Below are positions 5,866 to 11,330 of a DNA stretch of 11,330 nt, one piece after another. The stretch is taken from assembly GCA_019308645.1 (NCBI GenBank), contig JAFDHR010000040.1:1-11330 (forward strand), in the 5' to 3' direction. The notes below the pieces were generated by a model. The model was not told the origin of the DNA and made no database searches. It saw nothing but the letters and a program-made list of their open reading frames with translations. The DNA comes from Deltaproteobacteria bacterium (GTDB taxonomy: Bacteria > Desulfobacterota > DSM-4660 > Desulfatiglandales > B25-G16). The translations under genes were made by a program, and so were the position numbers. How positions within the stretch are numbered: position 1 is the stretch's first letter; each line of letters begins with the position of its first letter.

Positions 5866-6837
5866 TCAGATATATTCTTCTCCCTTTATCCTTTCTACAT
5901 ACCGCTGGGCAGAAAAGGCAGCAGTAGCGCCATCTCCACAGGCAGTTACAATTTGTTTTAAGTTCTTTTTGCAGCAATCACCACAGGCAAAGATACCCTC
6001 TCTGGATGTAGTCATCTCGTTATCTACGAGAATATAGCCATCGTCACTTCTTTTTACCATGTTATCAAGGAAGGAAAGGCTTGAGGTCCATCCGATAAAT
6101 ACAAAGACCCCATTTACTTCAAGATCTCTCCTCTCCCCTGTCTTGAGATTTTTCAACTTCAACCCATCGACCGTAGTCTGACCAAAGATCTCATCCACAA
6201 CTGAGTCAAAGACAACTTCTATCCTGGTATTGCTAAATGCCTTTTCCTGGAGGATCTTTGTTGCCCGCAACCTATCCCTTCTGTGGATAATATAGACCTT
6301 GTTTGCAAACCTTGTTAAAAAAATACCATCTTCAAGGGCAACATCGCCTCCACCTACTACTGCGACAGGGAGGTCTCTAAAAAAAGCCCCATCACAGGTT
6401 GCGCAATAGGAAACACCTTTACCAGTAAATTCGCGTTCACCTGATACACCAAGATTTCTCTGCTCATGACCTGCTGCAATAATAATTGATAGACATTGAT
6501 AAGGCACAGGGTCATTATCTACAAAAACTTTCTTCAAATTACTCTCATCCTCAAGATCAACCCTGGTAACTTCTCCAAAAACTGTTCTCATCCCAAAAGA
6601 TTCAGCTTGCTGTTCCATATTATGAACAAGCTCCGGACCAGAAATACCCCCAATAAAACCCGGATAATTTTCAACCTTATCTGTAAGACTTGTCTGACCG
6701 CCAATACCTAGTTTTTCAATCAATATCGTAGAAAGCCTTGCCCTTGTTGTATATATCCCTGCGGTCAAACCTGCAGGTCCCCCACCAATAATAATAACAT
6801 CATAAACATTTGCCTTATTTACTGAATCCTCATCCAT
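5866..6837 (-). CDS. trxB: Thioredoxin reductase (NADPH-type)
   Basis: A 323-aa low-molecular-weight thioredoxin reductase of usual length, a cytoplasmic flavoenzyme passing electrons from NADPH via FAD to thioredoxin. The N-terminal FAD motif GGGPAG is at 18-23, with EKLGIGGQ following. The redox-active CATC is at 145-148 and the NADPH Rossmann motif GGGDVALED at 162-170. HRRDRLRA (185-192) supplies the arginines typical of NADPH use. The second FAD contact is FACGDCCKKNLKQIVTACGDG (283-303). That last region is unusual in having Cys285, Cys288, Cys289 and Cys300 where common TrxB proteins have FAAGDV and TAAGDG; the same cysteines occur in the diverged fragment at 2391-2579, so they are a lineage trait. 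The gene faces the tRNA-Ala fragment, 26 bp from its CCA end. The start at 6837 has AAAGGA about ten bases upstream. A further ORF start four bases inside is out of frame. Confidence 0.95.
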   Translation of the reverse strand: MDEDSVNKANVYDVIIIGGGPAGLTAGIYTTRARLSTILIEKLGIGGQTSLTDKVENYPGFIGGISGPELVHNMEQQAESFGMRTVFGEVTRVDLEDESNLKKVFVDNDPVPYQCLSIIIAAGHEQRNLGVSGEREFTGKGVSYCATCDGAFFRDLPVAVVGGGDVALEDGIFLTRFANKVYIIHRRDRLRATKILQEKAFSNTRIEVVFDSVVDEIFGQTTVDGLKLKNLKTGERRDLEVNGVFVFIGWTSSLSFLDNMVKRSDDGYILVDNEMTTSREGIFACGDCCKKNLKQIVTACGDGATAAFSAQRYVERIKGEEYI

Positions 6838-6878
6838 ATCCTATATCCTTTAATTGATAGTGTCTAAATCCTGCCCGC

Positions 6879-7050
6879 CCCGATTGTATCTGGACAGCCT
6901 GGTCTGGCACAGTGTTAGAAGTTAAAAATGCCTAACGTTAAAGAAATTAATCATGTTAACATCTAATTCAAGTTAAATTGAGGGGGACTAATAATTTTAG
7001 GCACTTAAGGCACTTTAGCCCTGGCCCAGACCTGTCCCGATACAATCGGG
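6879..7050. repeat. MITE-like element with ~28-bp imperfect terminal inverted repeats
   Basis: The left arm 6879-6907 (CCCGATTGTATC.GGACAG then GGTCTGG) is the reverse complement of the right arm 7026-7050 (CCAGACC.TGTCC.GATACAATCGGG) with a small 3-4 base gap. The right arm also contains its own hairpin CCCGAT-ACA-ATCGGG (7036-7050). Inner sequence has a second, weaker inverted pair based on TGCCTAA / TTAGGCA. There is no ORF inside and no clear target duplication. It fills the gap between comB and trxB and may act on transcript stability or termination. Confidence 0.6.
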
Positions 7051-7128
7051 ATTAGGCTGTATTGTCAGGACTTATAAATAATATAAAATTGCAATATTTG
7101 CCAAGGAAGTCGCGCCAGGCGGGCTCAC

Positions 7129-7836
7129 TTATAACTTTTTACACCTTACTGTCACCAGACCATCTTCTTTGACTGCCTCCAAGACAAAATCAAAGAGGTC
7201 CTTTTGCAAACAAAAAAGGGGATCTTCCCTTGGAAGATACGTTTTATCTCCCCTTAAAAATTTTTGAGCAGCCTCATTAAACACAATATTCTTTAAGGTC
7301 TCAAGACTATCGTAATTACTTCCTTTCAGAAGATGTTCTAAGTAGTCAGCACATCCTTCATCCTCTGGTGACTTAGTGATACCCCTTCTTCCCATGGCTA
7401 CCACTGTTACAACCTCGGGAAGGGGATTTTGAGAAAGTATATATCTGGATATAGCTTTCGCCATAACATAACTGCCAAGGATAACTATCCCTGCTTGAGC
7501 AAGTGCGCTTATCACACCGGTAACACCAGCCGTTGTCCTTTGAACTACGATCTTTTCTTTAAGAAATCCCCTTGGTTTCCTGATGAGTTCAGATGGAGAA
7601 TTTCCGAGATCAAAATTAGGGATCAGTTGCTCGTTAACCTCACCTGCCAAGACTATATCATCATGGTTTCTTTTAAGTGAAAAGGCCTCTTCAGGATTGC
7701 GCACAAAGATTACCTTTCGGGCTCCAAGATAAAAAAATATGGGAGTCACGGTAAATGCCCTAAACACATCAATAATAATAGCAAACCCTTGAGCCCGTTG
7801 AGCACCTTCGATCAGGCTTTCTCTTACTATTTTCAT
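7129..7836 (-). CDS. comB: ComB-family 2-phosphosulfolactate phosphatase
   Basis: A 235-aa protein of the ComB family, Mg2+-dependent phosphatases that release sulfolactate from (2R)-phosphosulfolactate in coenzyme M biosynthesis of methanogens; bacterial homologues are widespread and often unassigned. Family blocks are visible: AIIIDVFRAFTVTP (19-32, Asp23), LAGEVNEQLIPNFDLGNSPSEL (63-84), VVQRTTAGVTGV (97-108; the family often has TTNGT here) and SPEDEGCADYLEHLL (156-170). No membrane segment or signal is present. The start ATG at 7836 lies 18 bp after the malate dehydrogenase stop on the same strand, so the two are an operon. No comA (phosphosulfolactate synthase) or sulfopyruvate decarboxylase gene is in the window, so the physiological substrate is uncertain. 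Confidence 0.85.
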   Translation of the reverse strand: MKIVRESLIEGAQRAQGFAIIIDVFRAFTVTPIFFYLGARKVIFVRNPEEAFSLKRNHDDIVLAGEVNEQLIPNFDLGNSPSELIRKPRGFLKEKIVVQRTTAGVTGVISALAQAGIVILGSYVMAKAISRYILSQNPLPEVVTVVAMGRRGITKSPEDEGCADYLEHLLKGSNYDSLETLKNIVFNEAAQKFLRGDKTYLPREDPLFCLQKDLFDFVLEAVKEDGLVTVRCKKL

Positions 7837-7854
7837 CTCTATTATCCAATGAAA

Positions 7855-8790
7855 TCAGCCAAGTCTCTTTAAATCATCTACGAGACCCTGAACGGCCTGA
7901 GCTGATTTCTGAAGGGCCTCATTCTCCTCATCTGTAAGTTTTATCTCCACTATCTCCTCGGCCCCGGTTGAACCAAGCTTTACAGGTACACCTATAAATA
8001 GATTATGTATCCCATATTCACCTTGTAGATATGTAACACAGGGAAGGATCTTCTTTTTGTCCTTTAAAATTGCCTCAGCCATTTCCGTGGCCGCAGATGC
8101 AGGCGCATAAAAGGCGCTTCCTGTTTTTAATAAACCAACAATCTCACCTCCACCCTTTCTCGTCCTTTCAATAATGGCCTCAATCCTTTCAGCCGAGATA
8201 AGCTCAGTGATAGGTATGCCTGCTACCGTAGAATACCTGGGAAGAGGAACCATGGTATCCCCATGTGCACCGAGAACAAAGGCATGAGTATTCTCAACAG
8301 AAACATTTAGCTCCATGGCAATAAATGCCCTGAACCTCGCAGAATCCAGTACCCCTGCCATTCCAATGACCTTTTTTTTATGAAAACCACTTGTATCAAA
8401 GGCAACGTGGCACATTGCATCTAAAGGATTGCTTACAATAATGAGAATAGCATCGGGTGCAACGGTTGCAATCTCCTTAATAACTGATTTCATAATACCT
8501 GCATTTGTTGAGAGCAGATCATCCCTGCTCATTCCTGGTTTTCTGGGAATACCTGCTGTTACAATGATTATTTCTGACCCCTTTGCAAGAGAGTAGTCAT
8601 TAGTTACACCAGTAATCTTTGAATCATGCGCCTCAATCGGAGCAGCCTCAGCAAGATCAAGCGCCTTTCCAGCCGGCACACCTTCCAGGATATCAATCAA
8701 TGCAACATCCGCCAGTTCTTTCTCAGCGATCCTCATAGCGATAGTTGCGCCTACATTTCCGGCTCCGACAACCGTTACTTTTTTTCTCAT
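7855..8790 (-). CDS. mdh: Malate dehydrogenase (LDH-like, NAD-dependent)
   Basis: A 311-aa LDH-like malate dehydrogenase, oxidising malate to oxaloacetate in the cytoplasm. The dinucleotide-binding motif GAGNVG is at 9-14, and Asp33 (LIDILEG) is the acidic residue that favours NAD over NADP. Substrate binding uses Arg83 ([12 protein letters not shown], where LDH has Gln), Arg89 and Arg152 (LDSARFR). The catalytic pair is Asp149 and His176 ([10 protein letters not shown]); NPLD at 121-124 is also present. Arg83 supports malate rather than lactate as substrate. The start is clear: GAAAGGAG (within 8797-8805, plus-strand numbering) precedes ATG at 8790 by about seven bases. It is the first gene of an operon with comB. 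The IS1380 insertion lies only about 80 bp upstream. Confidence 0.96.
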   Translation of the reverse strand: MRKKVTVVGAGNVGATIAMRIAEKELADVALIDILEGVPAGKALDLAEAAPIEAHDSKITGVTNDYSLAKGSEIIIVTAGIPRKPGMSRDDLLSTNAGIMKSVIKEIATVAPDAILIIVSNPLDAMCHVAFDTSGFHKKKVIGMAGVLDSARFRAFIAMELNVSVENTHAFVLGAHGDTMVPLPRYSTVAGIPITELISAERIEAIIERTRKGGGEIVGLLKTGSAFYAPASAATEMAEAILKDKKKILPCVTYLQGEYGIHNLFIGVPVKLGSTGAEEIVEIKLTDEENEALQKSAQAVQGLVDDLKRLG

Positions 8791-8829
8791 GATGGTGCTC
8801 CTTTCTATATTTAATTGATTATTTAGTTT

Positions 8830-8858
8830 ACGCTATCTATCTTTTTTTTTATTGTCAA
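8830..8858 (-). promoter_or_regulatory. Possible mdh-comB promoter (-35 box clear, -10 weak)
   Basis: On the minus strand a perfect TTGACA (plus TGTCAA, 8853-8858) is followed by an A9 tract and, at 17 bases, only a poor -10 (TAGCGT); a better TAAACT lies at 22 bases. It sits 13 bp inside the IS1380 insertion point, so core promoter elements probably survived the insertion while any upstream operator was separated. Confidence 0.35.
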
Positions 8859-8866
8859 GAGGCATG

Positions 8867-8871
8867 ATAAA
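8867..8871. repeat. Target-site duplication ATAAA, left copy
   Basis: ATAAA at 8867-8871 is repeated at 10484-10488, directly outside the inferred IS ends. The outer flanks GGCATG (8861-8866) and CATGCC (10489-10494) are reverse complements, so the empty site reads GGCATG-ATAAA-CATGCC. Confidence 0.7.
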
Positions 8872-10483
8872 CCCCAATCCCGCTATTAATGTTGATTATT
8901 CGATCATAAAACTTGAAAAAACCTCGTTGATTCGGTAAGATACGTGTGTTCAAAAACAAATCAAACCATAACCAACGAGGTGAGATAATGATACGACAAA
9001 CAATACTTCCTTTCAAGGTAGAAATGACCAGAGACCTAATAACTCCCCATGCAGGCTTAGCATTACTTGGTGAATTTGCAGTAGGATTGAAATTACTGAA
9101 ATCAGCGGACAGATATTTACCCAGTCCTGGCAGTGGCGCTGGATACAACCCCTCTGAATACATCTTCCCCCTCATCTTAATGCTCAATGGTGGTGGGAGA
9201 AGCCTGGAAGACATCCGCCAGATAAAAGACGATGAGGGACTGAGAGAGGTTTTGCCATTAAAAAGGATACCCTCAACAGATGCAATGGGAGACTGGCTGA
9301 GGAGGATTGGGCAAAATGGAGGGCTTAAAGGACTTGAGAAACTGAATCATGAAATCATAAAACAGGGTATGAAATATGACGGCATCAAGGGCTACACCTT
9401 AGACATTGATGCCACAGGTATTGTAGCTGAGAAGGAATCAGCAAAGATGACCTATAAAGGCTTTAAGGGCTATATGCCTATAGTAGGTCATATAGCAGAG
9501 AATGGTTTAGCGTTAGGGGATGAATTCAGAGAAGGCAATGAGGCCCCTGCTGCAAGGAACCTTGAGTTTATAAAACACTGTGAAAGACAGATGCCTAAAG
9601 GTAAGGGAATCAAGGCCTTAAGAGCTGATAGCGCAGCATATCAGGCTGATATCATAAACTACTGTGAAAGTAGGGGCATTAAATTTGCCATAGGAGCCGA
9701 TCTTGATGAGGCAGTGCTAAAGACTATAAGGGCAATACCTGATAAGGACTGGAGCTCTTATAAGAGTGGATATATTGCTGATACAGTTCACTCAATGAAC
9801 AAGACAAAGGAGGCCTTTCGTCTTATTGTGATACGAAGGCCCTATCAGAGAAATATCTTTTCTGAGCAAGACGCCAGTGTAAAGTATACAGTGATAGCCA
9901 CCAATATAATAGAATCATCTGAAGAGGTTGTAACATGGTACAATCAGCGAGGAGATTGCAGTGAAAACCGGATAAAGGAGTTGAAGATAGGCTTTGGCAT
10001 GGAAAGGATGCCCTGTGGGCAATTTGAGGCCAATGCCGTCTTCTTTAGGATTGGCATATTAGCCTATAATCTCTTTCGTTTATTTATCTTAAAGACCCTC
10101 GCTACCTCATGGCACAAACATCAGGTTCAGACTGTGCGATGGAGACTATATCAGACAGCCGGTAAGGTTGTATTTCATGGGGGACAGGTTTTTCTCAAGG
10201 TCAGGCGACACTTTTCCCGGCTCTTTGCTGATATTCGTTTAAGGATATGGAAGTTTTCCACTACTTAGCATATATTGCAGAAAAAAGGCTTTATAAGCCT
10301 CGTTTAAAGGATTCAGATGGGCCGGTATGCTCAAATAATGGATTAAAGGACTCAATGTTGATAAAAGCAAGGAGATTAGCAACAATGGCCTAAAAGTGAC
10401 ATCAATTTTTGATCTCTGAATTGTTTTTTCAGGCTGAAACAACACGACACACAGGTTTGGGGAAATCAATGTCGGATTTTGGG
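8872..10483 (+). mobile_element. IS1380-family insertion sequence (about 1.61 kb)
   Basis: Ends are set by the 5-bp duplication ATAAA and by imperfect terminal inverted repeats: CCCCAATCCCGC at the left, and CCCAAAATCCGACATTGATT read inwards from the right. The size of 1,612 bp fits the IS1380 family. One intact transposase fills 8988-10268, leaving 116 bp on the left and 215 bp on the right. An imperfect inverted repeat CCTCGTTG / CAACGAGG (8922-8929 and 8973-8980) lies subterminally before the transposase. It is inserted divergently to mdh. Nothing in the transposase looks broken, so it may be active. Confidence 0.85.
8988..10268 (+). CDS. IS1380-family DDE transposase
   Basis: A 426-aa transposase with the RNase H-like DDE fold. 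The first acidic motif is LDIDATGI (Asp139 and Asp141 from this start), followed by the family-typical TYKGFKGYMPIVGHIAENGLALGDEFREGN. The second is LRADSAAY (Asp214). The third lies in QRGDCSENRIKELKIGFGMERMP (Glu326 or Glu331), typical of IS1380. The C-terminus ends in a basic, arginine-rich helix. I choose ATG at 8988 because GAGGTG (8977-8982) lies five bases upstream and the IS1380 N-terminus begins here; the frame is open back to a GTG at 8946 but those 14 residues are not family-like. The gene is intact. Confidence 0.94.
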   Translation: MIRQTILPFKVEMTRDLITPHAGLALLGEFAVGLKLLKSADRYLPSPGSGAGYNPSEYIFPLILMLNGGGRSLEDIRQIKDDEGLREVLPLKRIPSTDAMGDWLRRIGQNGGLKGLEKLNHEIIKQGMKYDGIKGYTLDIDATGIVAEKESAKMTYKGFKGYMPIVGHIAENGLALGDEFREGNEAPAARNLEFIKHCERQMPKGKGIKALRADSAAYQADIINYCESRGIKFAIGADLDEAVLKTIRAIPDKDWSSYKSGYIADTVHSMNKTKEAFRLIVIRRPYQRNIFSEQDASVKYTVIATNIIESSEEVVTWYNQRGDCSENRIKELKIGFGMERMPCGQFEANAVFFRIGILAYNLFRLFILKTLATSWHKHQVQTVRWRLYQTAGKVVFHGGQVFLKVRRHFSRLFADIRLRIWKFSTT

Positions 10484-10488
10484 ATAAA
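10484..10488. repeat. Target-site duplication ATAAA, right copy
   Basis: Right copy of the ATAAA duplication, followed by CATGCC, which completes the target palindrome begun at 8861. Confidence 0.7.
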
Positions 10489-10748
10489 CATGCCATGGCT
10501 TTCCCATCTACACAGAACTGGCACTATCCTATATTACCTTTATATGAAAGTGCCTAAAGTTAACTCCTTTACTACTCAACCACTTAACCATTTGACCACT
10601 CAACTACTTTCATCCTTTGTTGTAGCCGCAGCGCATGGAGGTTCATCTATAAGACAGGCGAACCTATGTCCATCAGGCTTGCATCCGTTGCAATGGATAC
10701 AGATGATATCGATTGTGTCTATCATATAGCGAACCCTGAAATGAAGCT
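10489..10748. other. Non-coding stretch with low-complexity repeat (10555-10610)
   Basis: This is the original upstream flank of mdh before IS insertion. A stretch of near-repeats ACTCAACCACTTAACC / ATTTGACCACTCAACTACTT occupies 10567-10608, preceded by GTGCCTAAAGTTAAC, a word also seen in the comB-trxB gap. From about 10625 a plus-strand frame reads protein-like (RFIYKTGEPMSIRLASVAMD) and runs into the hairpin block until a stop at 10812. There is no start signal and no family I recognise, so at most it is a gene remnant. Confidence 0.4.
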
Positions 10749-10952
10749 CCCCGCAGCAAGCTGCTGGGTATCAAAGCGGAATTCCGCCGAAGCTAACCCG
10801 TTTTCGCTCTAGCGGGCTTCGACGCGGTTCGCCCCGCCATCTGTGTCGTGCCAAAGCTTTAGCGACGGCAGATCATCCCTGCATCACACGCGGCGCACAT
10901 GCAGCGCAGGCGCTTGCACCGCGTGAGCGCCTGCGCTGCATGTGCTGCAGGG
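10749..10952. repeat. GC-rich multi-hairpin element
   Basis: Consecutive inverted repeats, markedly richer in GC than the surroundings: CCC.GCAG/CTGC.GGG (10749-10768); the perfect 12-bp palindrome GCGGAATTCCGC (10776-10787); CGAAGC..CCG / CGG-GCTTCG (10788-10821); and a 20-bp perfect stem, 10895-10914 with 10926-10945, around an 11-nt loop. Outside this stem CCCTGCA (10877-10883) can also pair with TGCAGGG (10946-10952). CTGCTGGGTAT and CTGCAGGGTAT occur at the two ends of the block. It resembles a composite REP/MITE-type unit rather than a gene. Confidence 0.6.
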
Positions 10953-11089
10953 TATTCTGGCGAAGGCGAATAATATGGGGCATTTTCAGGGTGCGGGTCG
11001 TGGCAAGAGATCACAACTTCTTAGGTGTAGATGAATTTTATACCTTCTAAAAAAATTGAAGGCTTTATGTAATTGCGGTACAACTATTG

Positions 11090-11245
11090 AACCCAGATTA
11101 TGCAGTAGGCATCGTCACGAGGATTGAAAAGCCTCAGCGAAACGAGAAGTTGGAGCGATTTTGTGCCGAAGACATATTTATAAATATGTTGAGAAGCAAA
11201 ATCGTGAAATCCCGACAAATCAGCGATTTTTTTGGACTGATTTAT
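11090..11245. repeat. AT-rich nested-palindrome repeat
   Basis: Centre: an 18-bp perfect palindrome ACATATTTATAAATATGT (11172-11189). It is nested in a second stem CGATTTTG (11157-11164) with CAAAATCG (11197-11204). A separate hairpin AAATCAG / CTGATTT follows at about 11216-11242. There is no ORF. It may be the end of a further mobile or MITE element extending beyond the window. Confidence 0.55.
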
Positions 11246-11330
11246 TTGACTTCATAATGGCAGTGTGTCCGAATTATTTCCCATCAATCCAACTAAGGCG
11301 TTTCCTTTTTATCATTTAATGTCTAATTAA

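Noticed and set aside
10560..10610. CRISPR-like repeats
   Set aside because: The repeated words are short, contiguous and degenerate with no spacers of constant length, and no cas genes are present.
10409..10729. 106-codon plus-strand ORF crossing the IS right end
   Set aside because: It crosses the IS boundary and the pentamer-like repeat, and its composition is not protein-like over most of its length.

Overview
The window looks like a chromosomal stretch of a fairly AT-rich, probably anaerobic bacterium. Its gene set fits a sulfate-reducing or syntrophic Desulfobacterota-like lineage, or another anaerobe with similar sulfur chemistry: a HcyBio/DUF39 homocysteine-synthesis protein, a LarE-type sulfur transferase, thioredoxin reductase, a ComB-type phosphatase and an LDH-like malate dehydrogenase. 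I cannot name the taxon from the sequence alone. Intergenic regions carry degenerate low-complexity repeats and many hairpins, which suggests a genome loaded with small repeats.

Layout. (1) 141-2195, + strand: HcyBio then larE, 87 bp apart. (2) 2266-2341: an intact tRNA-Ala(GGC) behind a plausible sigma70-type promoter. (3) 2297-5851: a segment bracketed by a perfect 57-bp direct repeat that starts in the tRNA anticodon loop, includes CCA and runs 12 bp beyond. It has the architecture of an islet integrated into a tRNA gene (repeat unit 3,498 bp). It holds a diverged 3' fragment of trxB, an AlbA_2/ATPase-type (Schlafen/RecG-like) regulator gene broken by a frameshift at a CA-dinucleotide tract and bracketed by its own ~85-bp direct repeat, an unassigned small ORF, and an intact two-gene cassette (72-aa protein plus DUF2335 membrane protein) with its own promoter, ribosome binding site and terminator. 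No integrase is visible. (4) 5866-6837, - strand: full-length trxB, facing the tRNA. (5) 6879-7050: a MITE-like inverted-repeat element. (6) 7129-8790, - strand: an mdh-comB operon. (7) 8872-10483: an IS1380-family insertion sequence whose 5-bp target duplication, ATAAA, is exactly the loop of a palindrome. (8) 10484-11330: no convincing gene, but a dense array of GC-rich and AT-rich hairpins.

Functional reading. HcyBio, LarE, ComB and TrxB all belong to families handling reduced sulfur, sulfonates or thiols, and mdh-comB resembles the ComB-then-dehydrogenase order of steps in coenzyme M/sulfolactate metabolism. That link is inference: MDH by itself is an ordinary central-metabolism enzyme. 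The most unusual features are the tRNA-Ala/trxB islet with its nested repeats and the hairpin-rich right end.
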